NCBI GenBank assembly: GCA_036785705.1 | Contig: JAWUZG010000352.1 | Location: forward strand, 310,001 to 374,000 | Length of the DNA: 64,000 nucleotides | Source of the DNA: Acanthornis magna | Lineage: Eukaryota; Chordata; Aves; Passeriformes; Acanthizidae | Reading direction: 5' to 3' | Program-made: the position numbers and the translations under genes | In this document: positions 1-10,690 of the stretch, in pieces | How positions within the stretch are numbered: position 1 is the first letter of the stretch | Layout of the letters: each line of letters starts with the position of its first letter | The notes under the pieces: model-generated | Told to the model about the DNA's origin: nothing | Database searches by the model: none | The model's input: the letters and a program-made list of their open reading frames with translations, nothing else

Positions 1-440
1 AATCCCATTGGGATCTGCCATTCCCATTCCCAATCCCATTGGGATTTGGTGCTCCCATTTCCCATCCTATTGGGATTTGCCAATCCCGTTCCCTATCCCA
101 TTGAGATTTGGCGTTCCCATTCCCCATCCCATCAGGATCTGCCATTCCCATTCCCCATCCCACTGGGATCTGCCGTTCCCAGCGTTCCCAATCCCACTGG
201 GATTTGGGATTCCCATTCCCCATCCCATTGGGATTTGGGATTCCTGTTCCAAATCCCATTGGGATCTGTCATTCCCATTCCCCATCCCATTGGGATTTGG
301 CATTCCCAGCGTTCCAGTTCCCCATCCCATCAGGATTTGGCGTTCCCGGCGTTCCCAATCCCATTGGGATTTGGCATTCCCAGCATTCCCAATCCCATGG
401 GGATTTGGCGTTCCCGGCGTTCCCACCCCCGTTCAGAGCC
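1..440. repeat. Tandem array in CDK5RAP3 intron 5
   Basis: Units of roughly 30-40 bp built from CCCATTGGGATTTGG and CATTCCCATTCCC, running from the window edge to the exon 5 donor. The open frames across it are repeat artefacts. Confidence 0.9.
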
Positions 441-448
441 CCCCTCAC

Positions 449-497
449 CCAGGTAGGTGTTCTCCTTCTCGTAGAGGGACACGATCTCCTGCCAGTC
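449..497 (-). CDS. CDK5RAP3: CDK5RAP3 coding exon 5
   Basis: Acceptor TCCCCAG, donor GTGAGG. Encodes DWQEIVSLYEKENTYL plus one base. The next exon is outside the window. Confidence 0.9.
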
Positions 498-3400
498 CTG
501 GGGAGGAAGAGGAGGGTGAGGAGGAGGAGGAGGAGGAGGAAGAGGATGGAGGAGGAACAGGAGGATGAGGAGGAAGAGGAGAAAGAGGGGGATGGAAGAG
601 GAAGAGGAGGGTGAGGAGAAGGAGGAACAGGAGGATGGTGGAGGAAGAGGAGGAGGATGATGATGAGGATGGAAGAGGAAGAGGAGGATGGAGAAGGATG
701 GAGGAGGAAGAGGATGAGGAGGATGAAGAGAATGGAGGAGGATGAGGAGAAAGGGGAAGTGGTGAGGATCAGGAGGATGAGGAGGAGGAGGAGGAGGATA
801 AAGAGAATGGAGGAGGATGAGGAGAAACAGGAGGATGGAGGAGGAAGAACAGGGAGGGAGAAGGAAGAGGAGGATGAGGAGGAAGAGGATAGAGATGGAT
901 AGAGGATGGGGAGGAAGAAGAAGAAAAGGAAGAGAGAGAGGAGGAAGAGGAAAATGGAGGAGGAAGAGGAGGATGAGGAGGAGGATGGAGGAGGAGGATG
1001 AGGAGGAAAAGGAGGAGGAAGATGATGAGGAGGAAGAGGAGGAAGAGGATAGAGATGGATGGAGGATGAGGAGGAAAAGGAGGAGGAAGATGATGAGGAG
1101 GAAGAGGAGGAAGAGGATAGAGATGGATGGAGGATGAGGAGGAAGAGGAAGAAAAGGAGGAGAGAGAGGAGGAAGAGGAGAATGGAGGAGGATGAGGATG
1201 ATGAGGAGGAAGAGGACAGAGATGGATGGAGGACGATGATGATGAGGATGAGGAGGCTCCCACCTTCATCCTCTGGGACGAGTAGCGGCCGAAGAGGTTC
1301 TTGGTGGAGGCCTCGGTGCCCTTGAGGATCTCCACGATGCGCAGGCAGTGGAAGTAGTGTAGGTCTGGGGGGGAACGAACGGGGTCAGCGGGGGGCTGGG
1401 GGTTTAGGGGATCCCAGGAGGTTTTGGGGGATCCTGGGAAGGTTTAGGGGATCCCCAGGAGGTTTTGGGGGATCCCAGGAGGTTTTGAGGGATCCCCAGG
1501 AGGTTTTGAGGGATCCTCAGGAGGTTTTGGTGGATCCCCAGGAGATTTTAGAGGATCCCAGGAGGTTCTAGGGCATCCCCAGGAGGTTTTAGAGGATCCC
1601 AGGAGGTTTTGAGGGATCCCCAAGAGGTTCTAGGGCATCTCCAGGAGTTTTTAGGGGGTCCCCAGGAGGTTTTAGAGGATCCCCAGGAGTTTTTAGGGAT
1701 CCCAGGATGTTTTGGAGGATCCCTATGAAGTTTTGGTGGATCCCCAGGAGGTTTTAGAGGATCCCAGGAGGGTTTGAGGGATCCCCAAGAAGTTCTAGGG
1801 CATCTCCAGGAGTTTTAGAGAATCCCAGGAGGTTCTAAGGGATCCCCAGGAGGTTTTGAGGGATCCCCAAGAGGCTTTAAGGCATCTCCAGGAGGTTTTA
1901 GGGGATCCCACCCCCAACCCTTCACACCCAACCTCCATCCGCACCCCAAAATCCAACCCCCAATCCTCAACCCCCAAACCCCAAACCCCAATTCCAAACC
2001 CTGCACCCCAAACCCCAATCGCACCCCAAACCCCAAACCCCAACCCCAACCCCTGCACCCCAAACCCCCAACCCCAAACCCCAATTCCAAACCCCAACCC
2101 CAAACCTCAAATCCCAAACCCCAACTCCCAAACCCCAACCCCCAAACCTCAACCCCCAACCCCAAACCTCAACCTCCATCCGCACCCCAAAACCCAACCC
2201 CCAACCCCAAACCCTGCACCCCAAACCCTGCACCCCAAACCCCAATTCCACCTCAAACCCCAACCCCCAAACCGCAACCCCTGCACCCCAAACCCCAACC
2301 CCGATTCCACCCCAAACCCCAACCCCAATTCCACCTCAAACCCCAACCCCCAAACCCCAACCCCTGCACCCCAAACCCCAACCCCGATTCCACCCCAAAC
2401 CGGCACTCACAGGAGCCCTGGAGCAGCTCCTTGATCTCCTGGTTCTCGGGCATGTCCTGCAGCGCGGCCTGGATGCGCTCGCGGATCAGCTGAGCCTGGC
2501 TCTGCCACCGGACACTGCAGTGCCGCCGGTCCAGCAGCCAGTCTGTGCCGCGGGGACAGCGGGGACAGCAGGGTCACCATGGGGACAGCAGGGACAGCGG
2601 GGTCACCACGGGGACAGTGGGGACAGCGGGGTCACAGCGGGGACAGTGGGGACAGCGGGATCACAGCAGGGTCACAGCAGGGACAGTGGGGTCACCACGG
2701 GGTCACAGCAGGGACACCACAGGGTCACCACGGGGACACCGCAGGGTCAGCGGGGACAGTGCGGGTCACAGCAGGGTCACAGCGGGGTCACCACGGGGTC
2801 ACAGCGGGGACAGCGCGGCCTGGATGCACTCGCGGATCAGCTGAGCCTGGCTCTGCCACCGGACACTGCAGTGCCGCCGGTCCAGCAGCCAGTCTGTGCC
2901 ACGGGGACAGTGGGGACAGCGGGGTCACAGTGGGGTCACAGCAGGGACAGCGGGGTCACCACGGGGACAGTGGGGACAGCAGGGTCACCACAGGGACAGC
3001 AGGGACAGCGGGGTCACCACGGGGACAGTGGGGACAGTGGGGACACCGCGGGGTCAGTGGGGACACCACGGGGTCACCGCGGGGTCACCACAGGGTCATC
3101 AGGGTTTCCGCAGGGTCACAGCGGGGTCACCACGGAGTCACCACGGGGACAGCGGGGTCATCGCGGGGACAGCAGGGACAGTGGGGTCACAGCGGGGACA
3201 GTGGGGTCACCATGGAGTCACCGCGGGGACAGCGGGGACAGTGGGGTCACCACAGGGTCACAGCAGGGACACCACGGGGACACTGCAGGGACAGCGGGGT
3301 CACCGCAGGGTCACAGCGGGGTCACAGCAGGGACAGTGCGGCCTGGATGTGCTCCCGGATCAGCTGAGCCTGGCTCTGCCACCGGACACTGCAGTGCCGC

Positions 3401-6400
3401 CGGTCCAGCAGCCAGTCTGTGCCGCGGGGACACAGTGGGGACAGCGGGGTCACCGCGGGGACAGTGGGGACAGTGGGGACACCGTGGAGTCAGCGGGGTC
3501 ACTGCAGGGTCACAGCGGGGTCACAGCAGGGTCACCACGGAGTCACCATGGGGACAGTGGGGTCACAGCGGGGACAGCAGGGTCACCATGGAGTCACCAC
3601 AGGGACAGCGGGTTCACAGTGGGGACAGCAGGGTCACCACAGGGTCACAGCTGGGACACCACAGGGTCACCACGGGGACACCGCAGGGTCAGCGGGGACA
3701 GTGCGGGTCACAGCAGGGTCACAGCGGGGTCACCACGGGGTCACAGCGGGGACAGCGCGGCCTGGATGCGCTCGCGGATCAGCTGAGCCTGGCTCTGCCA
3801 CCGGACACTGCAGTGCCGCCGGTCCAGCAGCCAGTCTGTGCCACGGGGACAGTGGGGACAGCGGGGTCACAGTGGGGTCACAGCAGGGACAGCGGGGTCA
3901 CCACGGGGACAGTGGGGACAGCAGGGTCACCACAGGGACAGCAGGGACAGCGGGGTCACCACGGGGACAGTGGGGACAGTGGGGACACCGCGGGGTCAGT
4001 GGGGACACCACGGGGTCACCGCGGGGTCACCACAGGGTCATCAGGGTTTCCGCAGGGTCACAGCGGGGTCACCACGGAGTCACCACGGGGACAGCGGGGT
4101 CATCGCGGGGACAGCAGGGACAGTGGGGTCACAGCGGGGACAGTGGGGTCACCATGGAGTCACCGCGGGGACAGCGGGGACAGTGGGGTCACCACAGGGT
4201 CACAGCAGGGACACCACGGGGACACTGCAGGGACAGCGGGGTCACCGCAGGGTCACAGCGGGGTCACAGCAGGGACAGTGCGGCCTGGATGTGCTCCCGG
4301 ATCAGCTGAGCCTGGCTCTGCCACCGGACACTGCAGTGCCGCCGGTCCAGCAGCCAGTCTGTGCCGCGGGGACACAGTGGGGACAGCGGGGTCACCGCGG
4401 GGACAGTGGGGACAGTGGGGACACCGTGGAGTCAGCGGGGTCACTGCAGGGTCACAGCGGGGTCACAGCAGGGTCACCACGGAGTCACCATGGGGACAGT
4501 GGGGTCACAGCGGGGACAGCAGGGTCACCACAGGGTCACAGCTGGGACACCACAGGGTCACCACGGGGACACCGCAGGGTCAGCGGGGACAGTGCGGGTC
4601 ACAGCAGGGTCACAGCGGGGTCACCACGGGGTCACAGCGGGGACAGCGCGGCCTGGATGCGCTCGCGGATCAGCTGAGCCTGGCTCTGCCACCGGACACT
4701 GCAGTGCCGCCGGTCCAGCAGCCAGTCTGTGCCGCGGGGACAGCGGGGACAGCAGGGTCACCATGGGGACAGCAGGGACAGCGGGGTCACCACGGGGACA
4801 GTGGGGACAGCGGGGTCACAGCGGGGACAGTGGGGACAGCGGGATCACAGCAGGGTCACAGCAGGGACAGTGGGGTCACCACGGGGTCACAGCAGGGACA
4901 CCACAGGGTCACCACGGGGACACCGCAGGGTCAGCGGGGACAGTGCGGGTCACAGCAGGGTCACAGCGGGGTCACCACGGGGTCACAGCGGGGACAGCGC
5001 GGCCTGGATGCACTCGCGGATCAGCTGAGCCTGGCTCTGCCACCGGACACTGCAGTGCCGCCGGTCCAGCAGCCAGTCTGTGCCACGGGGACAGTGGGGA
5101 CAGCGGGGTCACAGTGGGGTCACAGCAGGGACAGCGGGGTCACCACGGGGACAGTGGGGACAGCAGGGTCACCACAGGGACAGCAGGGACAGCGGGGTCA
5201 CCACGGGGACAGTGGGGACAGTGGGGACACCGCGGGGTCAGTGGGGACACCACGGGGTCACCGCGGGGTCACCACAGGGTCATCAGGGTTTCCGCAGGGT
5301 CACAGCGGGGTCACCACGGAGTCACCACGGGGACAGCGGGGTCATCGCGGGGACAGCAGGGACAGTGGGGTCACAGCGGGGACAGTGGGGTCACCATGGA
5401 GTCACCGCGGGGACAGCGGGGACAGTGGGGTCACCACAGGGTCACAGCAGGGACACCACGGGGACACTGCAGGGACAGCGGGGTCACCGCAGGGTCACAG
5501 CGGGGTCACAGCAGGGACAGTGCGGCCTGGATGTGCTCCCGGATCAGCTGAGCCTGGCTCTGCCACCGGACACTGCAGTGCCGCCGGTCCAGCAGCCAGT
5601 CTGTGCCGCGGGGACACAGTGGGGACAGCGGGGTCACCGCGGGGACAGTGGGGACAGTGGGGACACCGTGGAGTCAGCGGGGTCACTGCAGGGTCACAGC
5701 GGGGTCACAGCAGGGTCACCACGGAGTCACCATGGGGACAGTGGGGTCACAGCGGGGACAGCAGGGTCACCACAGGGTCACAGCTGGGACACCACAGGGT
5801 CACCACGGGGACACCGCAGGGTCAGCGGGGACAGTGCGGGTCACAGCAGGGTCACAGCGGGGTCACCACGGGGTCACAGCGGGGACAGCGCGGCCTGGAT
5901 GCGCTCGCGGATCAGCTGAGCCTGGCTCTGCCACCGGACACTGCAGTGCCGCCGGTCCAGCAGCCAGTCTGTGCCACGGGGACAGTGGGGACAGCGGGGT
6001 CACCACGGGGACAGCGGGGACAGCGGGGTCACAGCAGGGACAGCGGGGTCACCACGGGGACAGTGGGGACAGCGGGGTCACAGCGGGGTCACAGCAGGGA
6101 CAGCGGGGTCACCACGGGGACAGTGGGGACAGCAGGGTCACAGTGGGGTCAGTGGGGACAGTGGGGACACCGTGGAGTCAGTGGGGACACCGCGGGGTCA
6201 CCACGGAGTCACCATGGGGTCAGCGGGGTCATTGCAGGGATAGCGGGGTCACCACAGGGACAGCAGGGACAGTGGGGTCACAGCAGGGACACCACGGGGA
6301 CACCGCAGGGTCAGCAGGGACAGTGTGGGTCACAGCGGGGTCACCATGGAGTCACCATGGGGACAGCGGGGTCACCGTGGGGTCACCCTGGGGTCACAGT

Positions 6401-7748
6401 GGGGACACCGCAGGGTCAGCGGGGACAGTGGGGTCACCGCAGGGGCACTGGGGAATGGGAGACAGCCCCGGGATCCAGGGGCAGAGGGGGCAAACTCTGG
6501 GATTAATTCCAGGCCGAACTCTGGGATCAATTAAATTTCCAGTTCTGGAGGGGAAATGGACAGGCCAAACTCTGGGATCAATTCCAGGCCGAAATCTGGG
6601 ATCAATTCCCAGTTCTAGAGGGTAAAAAGGAAGGGTCAAACACTGGTGTGAATTCCCAATTCTGACCCCAAATCTGGAGGGTAAAGGAGAGGTCAGACTC
6701 TGGGGTGAATTCCAGGCTTTTTCCCATGTTTGGAGGGGAAAGAGAGGATCAAATATTTGAATGAATTTCCAAATCTTCCCCTAAATCTGGAGGGAAAAGG
6801 AAGAGCCAAACTCTGGGATCAATTCCAAGCTTTTTCCCGGGTTTGGACGGAAAGAGAGGGTCAAACTCTGGGATTAATTCCAGGCTCTTTCCCCAAATCT
6901 GGAGGGGAAAAGGAAGGGCCAAACTCTGGGATCAATTCCCAGCTCTGGATGAGAAGTTGGGGTTCAGGGGAGCCTAACACTGGGATGAATTCCCAACTCT
7001 TCCCCAGGTCTGGAGAAAAAACGGGAGGATTAGGCTGGGGATAAACTGGGAAGAATTCCTGACTCCTTCCCCAGTTTGGAGGGACAGGGAGAGTGGGGGG
7101 AGGCCGAGGACAATTCCCGTTCAAATTCCCGTTCAGATTCCCGTTAAATACCCAGGAGTTTGCTGGTCTGGATGTCGATGGGCACATTCTGGTAGTCCTG
7201 GGGAGCGACCTGCGGGGAGGGCACGGGAGGAGCGGGGCTGCGGGAGCCCGACCGGCACCGGCACCGGGAGCGGCACCGGGAGCGGCACCGGCACCGGGAG
7301 TGGGTTCGGGACCCTCCGCTCCAGCGCCCGGGCCCGAGCTGTCCCCGCTCCCCTGGGCCTGGACCCGCTCTCGGCCCCTTCCCCGGTCCCGGTCCCGATG
7401 CCGATCCCGGTCCCTTCCCCGGTCCCCGGTCCCTTCTCCGGTCCCGATCCCGGTCCCCATCCCCATCCCGATCCCGGTCCCGCTCCCGCTCCCGCTCCCG
7501 GTCCCGATCCCGCTCCCGGTCCCGATCCCGATCCCGATCCTGGTCCCGGTCCCGATCCCGCTCCCGGTCCCGATCCCCATCCCGATCCTGGTCCCGGTCC
7601 CGATCCCGATCCCGATCCCGGTCCCGATCCCGGTCCCGATCCCGATCCCGATCCTGGTCCCGGTCCCGATCCCCATCCCGATCCCGATCCCCATCCCGTT
7701 CCCGATCCCGCTCCCGGTCCCGGTCCCGGTCCCGGTCCTCACCTGCAT
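449..7748 (-). CDS. CDK5RAP3: CDK5RAP3 (C53/LZAP), first five coding exons; gene continues beyond position 1
   Basis: CDK5RAP3 is the adaptor of the UFL1-DDRGK1 UFM1 E3 ligase at the ER membrane, with reported roles in ER-phagy and checkpoint control (known for the family). Spliced exons 7743-7748, 7152-7197, 2411-2542, 1264-1364 and 449-497 give 111 codons plus one base in continuous phase. The peptide starts MQDYQNVPIDIQTSKLLDWL and contains MPENQEIKELLQGS, YLHYFHCLRI, GTEASTKNLFGRYSSQRMK and DWQEIVSLYEKENTYL, which align without gaps to the N-terminus of vertebrate CDK5RAP3. The remaining roughly 390 residues (UFIM motifs, C-terminal coiled coil) lie outside the window. It is divergent from PRR15L. 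All four introns are packed with tandem repeats, and intron 2 carries eight extra partial copies of exon 3. Identity is very secure; exon 1 rests on a six-base coding segment. Confidence 0.95.
500..1250. repeat. Near-pure purine (GGA/GAGGAT) array in CDK5RAP3 intron 4
   Basis: About 750 bp with almost only A and G on the plus strand apart from scattered T in GGATGA units. In the sense (minus) strand it is a continuous C/T tract upstream of the exon 5 acceptor. Confidence 0.92.
1264..1364 (-). CDS. CDK5RAP3: CDK5RAP3 coding exon 4
   Basis: Acceptor CCCCCCAG, donor AAG|GTGGGA. Completes Tyr from exon 3 and reads LHYFHCLRIVEILKGTEAS then TKNLFGRYSSQRMK, almost identical to the mammalian protein. 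Confidence 0.93.
1395..1905. repeat. GGATCCCAGGAGGTTTT array, CDK5RAP3 intron 3
   Basis: Degenerate units of about 20-30 bp containing GGATCCC(C)AGGAGGTTTT. Confidence 0.88.
1906..2402. repeat. CCCCAAACC array, CDK5RAP3 intron 3
   Basis: C/A-rich repeat (CCCCAAACCCCAA, CCTGCACCCCAAA, CCAATTCCA), ending nine bases from the exon 3 donor. Strongly strand-asymmetric. Confidence 0.9.
2411..2542 (-). CDS. CDK5RAP3: CDK5RAP3 coding exon 3 (authentic copy)
   Basis: Encodes WLLDRRHCSVRWQSQAQLI and onward to LLQGS, ending with one base at a GTGAGT donor. The acceptor is CACAG just above 2542. This is the only one of nine copies with the full exon and a donor: the first 83 bases (2460-2542) are repeated eight more times between 2811 and 5968, but only here does the reading continue through QDMPENQEIKELLQGS. 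Confidence 0.92.
2543..6450. repeat. Higher-order minisatellite containing partial copies of CDK5RAP3 exon 3
   Basis: The base unit is a 9-15 bp G-rich motif (GGGGACAGCGGGGTCACC and variants). Inserted at intervals are 83-bp copies of the first part of exon 3 with the adjoining acceptor. Acceptor-exon junctions lie at 2542 (authentic), 2893, 3416, 3835, 4358, 4726, 5077, 5600 and 5968, giving spacings 351, 523, 419, 523, 368, 351, 523, 368. This is a three-part higher-order repeat (351+523+368 = 1242 bp), with one block 51 bp longer and one lacking the 351-bp part. It fills most of intron 2. Long plus-strand open frames, one of 1328 codons, are by-products of stop-poor repeats. Confidence 0.95.
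6480..7080. repeat. Tandem array, CDK5RAP3 intron 2, exon 2 side
   Basis: Degenerate units of about 60 bp containing AACTCTGGGATCAATTCC, CCCAAATCTGGAGG and GGGAAAAGGAAG. No exon-like peptide seen. Confidence 0.82.
7152..7197 (-). CDS. CDK5RAP3: CDK5RAP3 coding exon 2
   Basis: Encodes DYQNVPIDIQTSKLL plus one base, ending at a GTATTT donor. The acceptor is CCCCAG at 7198-7200; another AG 12 bases upstream would add VAPQ in frame, so an alternative acceptor is possible. The single trailing G is completed by exon 3 to make Asp. Confidence 0.85.
7380..7738. repeat. (CCCGATCCCGGT)n array abutting the CDK5RAP3 exon 1 donor
   Basis: Six-base register repeat CCCGAT/CCCGGT/CCCCAT/CCCGCT ending directly at the exon 1 donor. 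The related array at 7976-8125 lies on the other side of the promoter. The stretch 7201-7380 between exon 2 and this array is GC-rich with GGCACCGGGAGC repeats and no exon. Confidence 0.9.
7743..7748 (-). CDS. CDK5RAP3: CDK5RAP3 coding exon 1 (Met-Gln)
   Basis: The minus strand reads ATGCAG followed at once by a GTGAGG donor. Joined to exon 2 this gives MQDYQ, parallel to MEDHQ of the human protein, whose first coding exon is equally short. The 5' UTR would extend upward into the CCAAT-rich promoter. Confidence 0.75.
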
Positions 7749-7749
7749 C

Positions 7750-7975
7750 TCTACTGTCGCCGCCTTTCCACTTCCGCCTTCCCCACCTCAGCCAATCCCC
7801 TGCCGCAGTGCCCGCGCCAGCCAATCAACGCGCGCTCCTCCCGGAGGTCCCGCCCCCTAGCCAATCAGGAGGAGGTGACGCCGCGGCAGCGCCACGTGCC
7901 AGCATTCCCATTGGCTGTAGGGAAAAGGGGCGGGGTCGTTGTGGACCAATCGGAGCTGGCGAGGGAGTTTGAGGG
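7750..7975 (-). promoter_or_regulatory. CDK5RAP3 promoter, CCAAT-rich
   Basis: Non-repetitive island just above the start codon with CCAAT at 7792, 7821, 7861 and 7946, the inverse ATTGG at 7910, a GC box GGGGCGGGG near 7927 and an E-box CACGTG at 7893. No TATA box is evident, as is typical of a housekeeping promoter. CCAAT in both orientations could support divergent transcription towards PRR15L, but no plus-strand transcript start can be shown. Confidence 0.7.
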
Positions 7976-8125
7976 TCCCAATTCCAATCCCGGTCCCGAT
8001 CCCGGTCCCTGTCCCCATCCCGATCCCGATCCCGGTCCCGGTCCCGGCCTTAGTTCGGGTCCCGGTCTCGATCCCGGCCTTAGTCCCGGTCCCGATCCCG
8101 ATCCCGATCCCGGTCCCGGTTCCGA
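7976..8125. repeat. (CCCGATCCCGGT)n array upstream of CDK5RAP3 promoter
   Basis: Same hexameric family as 7380-7738, separated from it only by the promoter and exon 1. Confidence 0.85.
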
Positions 8126-8314
8126 GGTGCCTCAGCACAGAGCCCAGATCTCCCAGGATCTGCCGGGACCCCCCACGAGTGACCGGGGGGAGCAGCTCCA
8201 GCCCCCGGGAGGGCCATCGGGAGTCCCACGGTGTCCCCGTGTCCCGGCGGGATGTGCCACCTCAGGGGCTGGGGAGTCCCCGCGTGGGGCCACACCCCGC
8301 GGGGACACGGGGAC

Positions 8315-8482
8315 ATGGCGGTGACCTGCGGGGACAGCAGGAGCGGCTCCGGGAGCCGCGGGGACATCGCGGTGACCTGGCGGGGACAGCAGCGCGGACA
8401 GGCGGAGCCGCTCCGGGAGCCGCGGGGACACCGCGGTGACCTGCGGGGACAGCAGGAGCGGCTCCGGGAGCCGCGGGGTTCG
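8315..8482. repeat. Short tandem repeat with GGAGCGGCTCCGGGAGCC
   Basis: Three imperfect copies of a unit of roughly 50-60 bp combining GCGGTGACCTGCGGGGACAG with GCGGCTCCGGGAGCCGCGG. The latter is self-complementary (hairpin-forming). Flanks 8126-8314 and 8483-8640 are GC-rich without a recognised gene. Confidence 0.75.
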
Positions 8483-8639
8483 GCTGATGCCACCGCAATT
8501 CCCTCCCTTCCCGGGGCCCGACCCTCGTGTCGCGGGGCCACCGCCACCGAACCGCGAGGCCACCGCGCCCGGAGCGCGGCCACGGCCGGCCCGCGGCGGT
8601 GACAGCCACCCAGGGCCACCCAGGGCCACCCCGGGTCAC

Positions 8640-8765
8640 CCGCGCAGGGCTGGCACCGCTCCCTGTCATGAATATTCAGCCGAGCGTGGCCCGGCCCCGC
8701 TGTTTGCTCGGCGGGAGGGGTTTGGGTTCACCTTGACGGGAACACCGCGACAGCGACAGGTGAGC
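8640..8765 (+). promoter_or_regulatory. Non-repetitive island, possible PRR15L 5' UTR exon or promoter
   Basis: A unique block between arrays with TCATGAATATTCAGCC and GCTGTTTGCTCGGCGGG, ending in CGACAG|GTGAGCGG, a good plus-strand donor at 8760. PRR15L needs an upstream non-coding exon because its coding exon starts after an acceptor. Position, strand and donor fit, but nothing else proves it. Confidence 0.25.
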
Positions 8766-8769
8766 GGCA

Positions 8770-9112
8770 CCTGTCCGAGCTGCCCCCCGGGACACCCCCG
8801 GGACACACCGGGACACCCCCGGGACACCGCGGGACACCCCCGGGACACACCGGGACACCGCGGGTCACACCCGGACACCCCCGGGACACCGCGGGATACA
8901 CCCGGGACACCGCGGGACACCCCCGGGACACCCCCGGGATACCCCGGGACACACCGGGACACCCCCGGGATACCCCGGGACACCGCGGGTCACACCCGGA
9001 CACCCCCGGGACACTCCCGGGACACCGTGGGACACCCCCGAACACCGCGGGACACAAAGGGACACCGCGGGACATCCCCGGGACACCGCGGGATACACCG
9101 GGACACCCCGGG
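8770..9112. repeat. GGGACACCCCCGGGACACCGC array
   Basis: Units of 10-22 bp. No gene within it. Confidence 0.9.
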
Positions 9113-9159
9113 TGCGGCAGGAGCAGGTACCGGGATGGGCTGTCGGTGTCGCGGATGAG

Positions 9160-10150
9160 TTTGGGAACCCCGGGGACACTCCGGTGACAGTCCCACCTGG
9201 CCCTGCCTCAGGAGGGGGCGTTGGGGACACGGGGGCCACCCGCGGGGTGGTGGCCGCAGGCTCTGCCACCTCGTCCCGCTGTCCCAAAGGGGATTTTTGT
9301 CCCCCCAAAGCCATGCCGGGGGGACATCGCAGAGGGGTCGCCGCTGGGGACACGGAGCTGTGCTGGCCCCGGGATGGGGAGGGGGCGTGGGGGGACACAG
9401 GCTCTGCCACCTCGTCCCCGTGTCCCACAGGGAAATGAGGATTTTTGTCCCCCCAGAGCCATGCCGGGGGGACATCGGGGAGGGGTCGCCGCTGGGGACA
9501 CGGAGCTGTGCTGGCCCCGGGATGGGGAGGGGGCGTTGGGGACACGGGGGGTGGTGGCCGCAGGCTCTGCCACTTCGTCCCCCTGTCCCAAAGGGGATTT
9601 TTGTCCCCCCAAAGCCATGCCGGGGGGACATCGCGGAGGGGTCGCCGGTGGGGACACGGAGCTGTGCTGGCCCCGGGATGGGGAGGGGGCGTGGGGGGAC
9701 ACAGGCTCTGCCACCTCGTCCCCGTGTCCCACAGGGAAATGAGGATTTTTGTCCCCCCAAAGCCATGCCGGGGGGACATCGCAGAGGGGTCGCCGCTGGG
9801 GACGCGGAGCTGTGCTGGCCCCGGGATGGGGAGGGGGCGTTGGGGACACGGGGGGTGGTGGCCGCAGGCTCTGCCACTTCGTCCCCCTGTCCCAAAGGGG
9901 ATTTTTGTCCCCCCAAAGCCATGCCGGGGTGACATCGGGGAGGGGTCGCCGGTGGGGACGCGGAGCTGTGCTGGCCCCGGGATGGGGAGGGGGCGTTGGG
10001 GACACGGGGGGTGGTGGCCGCAGGCTCTGCCACTTCGTCCCGCTGTCCCAAAGGGGATTTTTGTCCCCCCAAAGCCATGCCGGGGGGACATCGCGGAGGG
10101 GACGCCGCTGGGGACACGGAGCTGTGCTGGCCCCGGGATGGGGAGGGGGC
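9160..10150. repeat. ~150-bp tandem repeat, six to seven copies
   Basis: The landmark CCATGCC recurs at about 9311, 9459, 9614, 9763, 9919 and 10075, spacing 148-156 bp, in two subtypes (with or without GTGGTGGCCGCAG). High identity between copies suggests recent expansion. Minus-strand open frames are artefacts. Confidence 0.92.
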
Positions 10151-10690
10151 GCCGGGAATCTCCCGGGCTCGGGATCCGCCTTCCCTCGATCCCTACCCCG
10201 GACCCCGCTGGGCTCGGGACCCTTCCCGGATCGCTCCCGGAACTTTCCCAAACCCCTCCAGCGCGACCCCCGATGCCGGGGAGCCGCCGGTGGGGACCCC
10301 CGGCCCGCCCCCGGTGCCACCTGCGCCGCAGTTCCTGTTCCTGTTTGCTCTCGGCGCCGCTCCCTCCCTGCTCCCGCTACACGTGGCTGAGAAGGGCAGC
10401 TCCCGGCGCTGCCTGCAGCCTTTTCCCGGCGCTCCGGGAATTCCCGAGCCGGGGAACATCCCCTCCTGCCCGCCGGGAGCATCCCGCAGCCCTCACCTGT
10501 CGGATTTGCGGGCTGGGGTGTTGGTGAGGTTTGTTTCCGACGGTCGGGACGGAGATGAGAGGTGTCTGGAGTTTGGTCTTGGAAGGTGAGGTTTATTGTG
10601 AAAGGGCGTGGGGGTAGGGGAGCTGCCAGGAGCGCCAGACACAGCTCGGAGCAGGGCAGGGAGCTGAGAGAGAGAGAGAAGGACAGAATA
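10150..10690. other. Non-repetitive GC-rich interval, no gene recognised
   Basis: Contains an E-box-like ACACGTGGC near 10380, a C/T-rich CAGTTCCTGTTCCTGTTTGC stretch and, from about 10560, GGTGAGGTTTATTGTGAAAG. No coding exon or conserved peptide found. The 10560-10690 part, next to the pentanucleotide array, could be retroelement-derived. Confidence 0.4.

Noticed and set aside
2520..6506. 1328-codon open frame on the plus strand
   Set aside because: It runs antisense to CDK5RAP3 through the higher-order repeat. The peptide is only GTAGSPQGQ-type repeat and the frame is open because the G/C-rich units lack stops.
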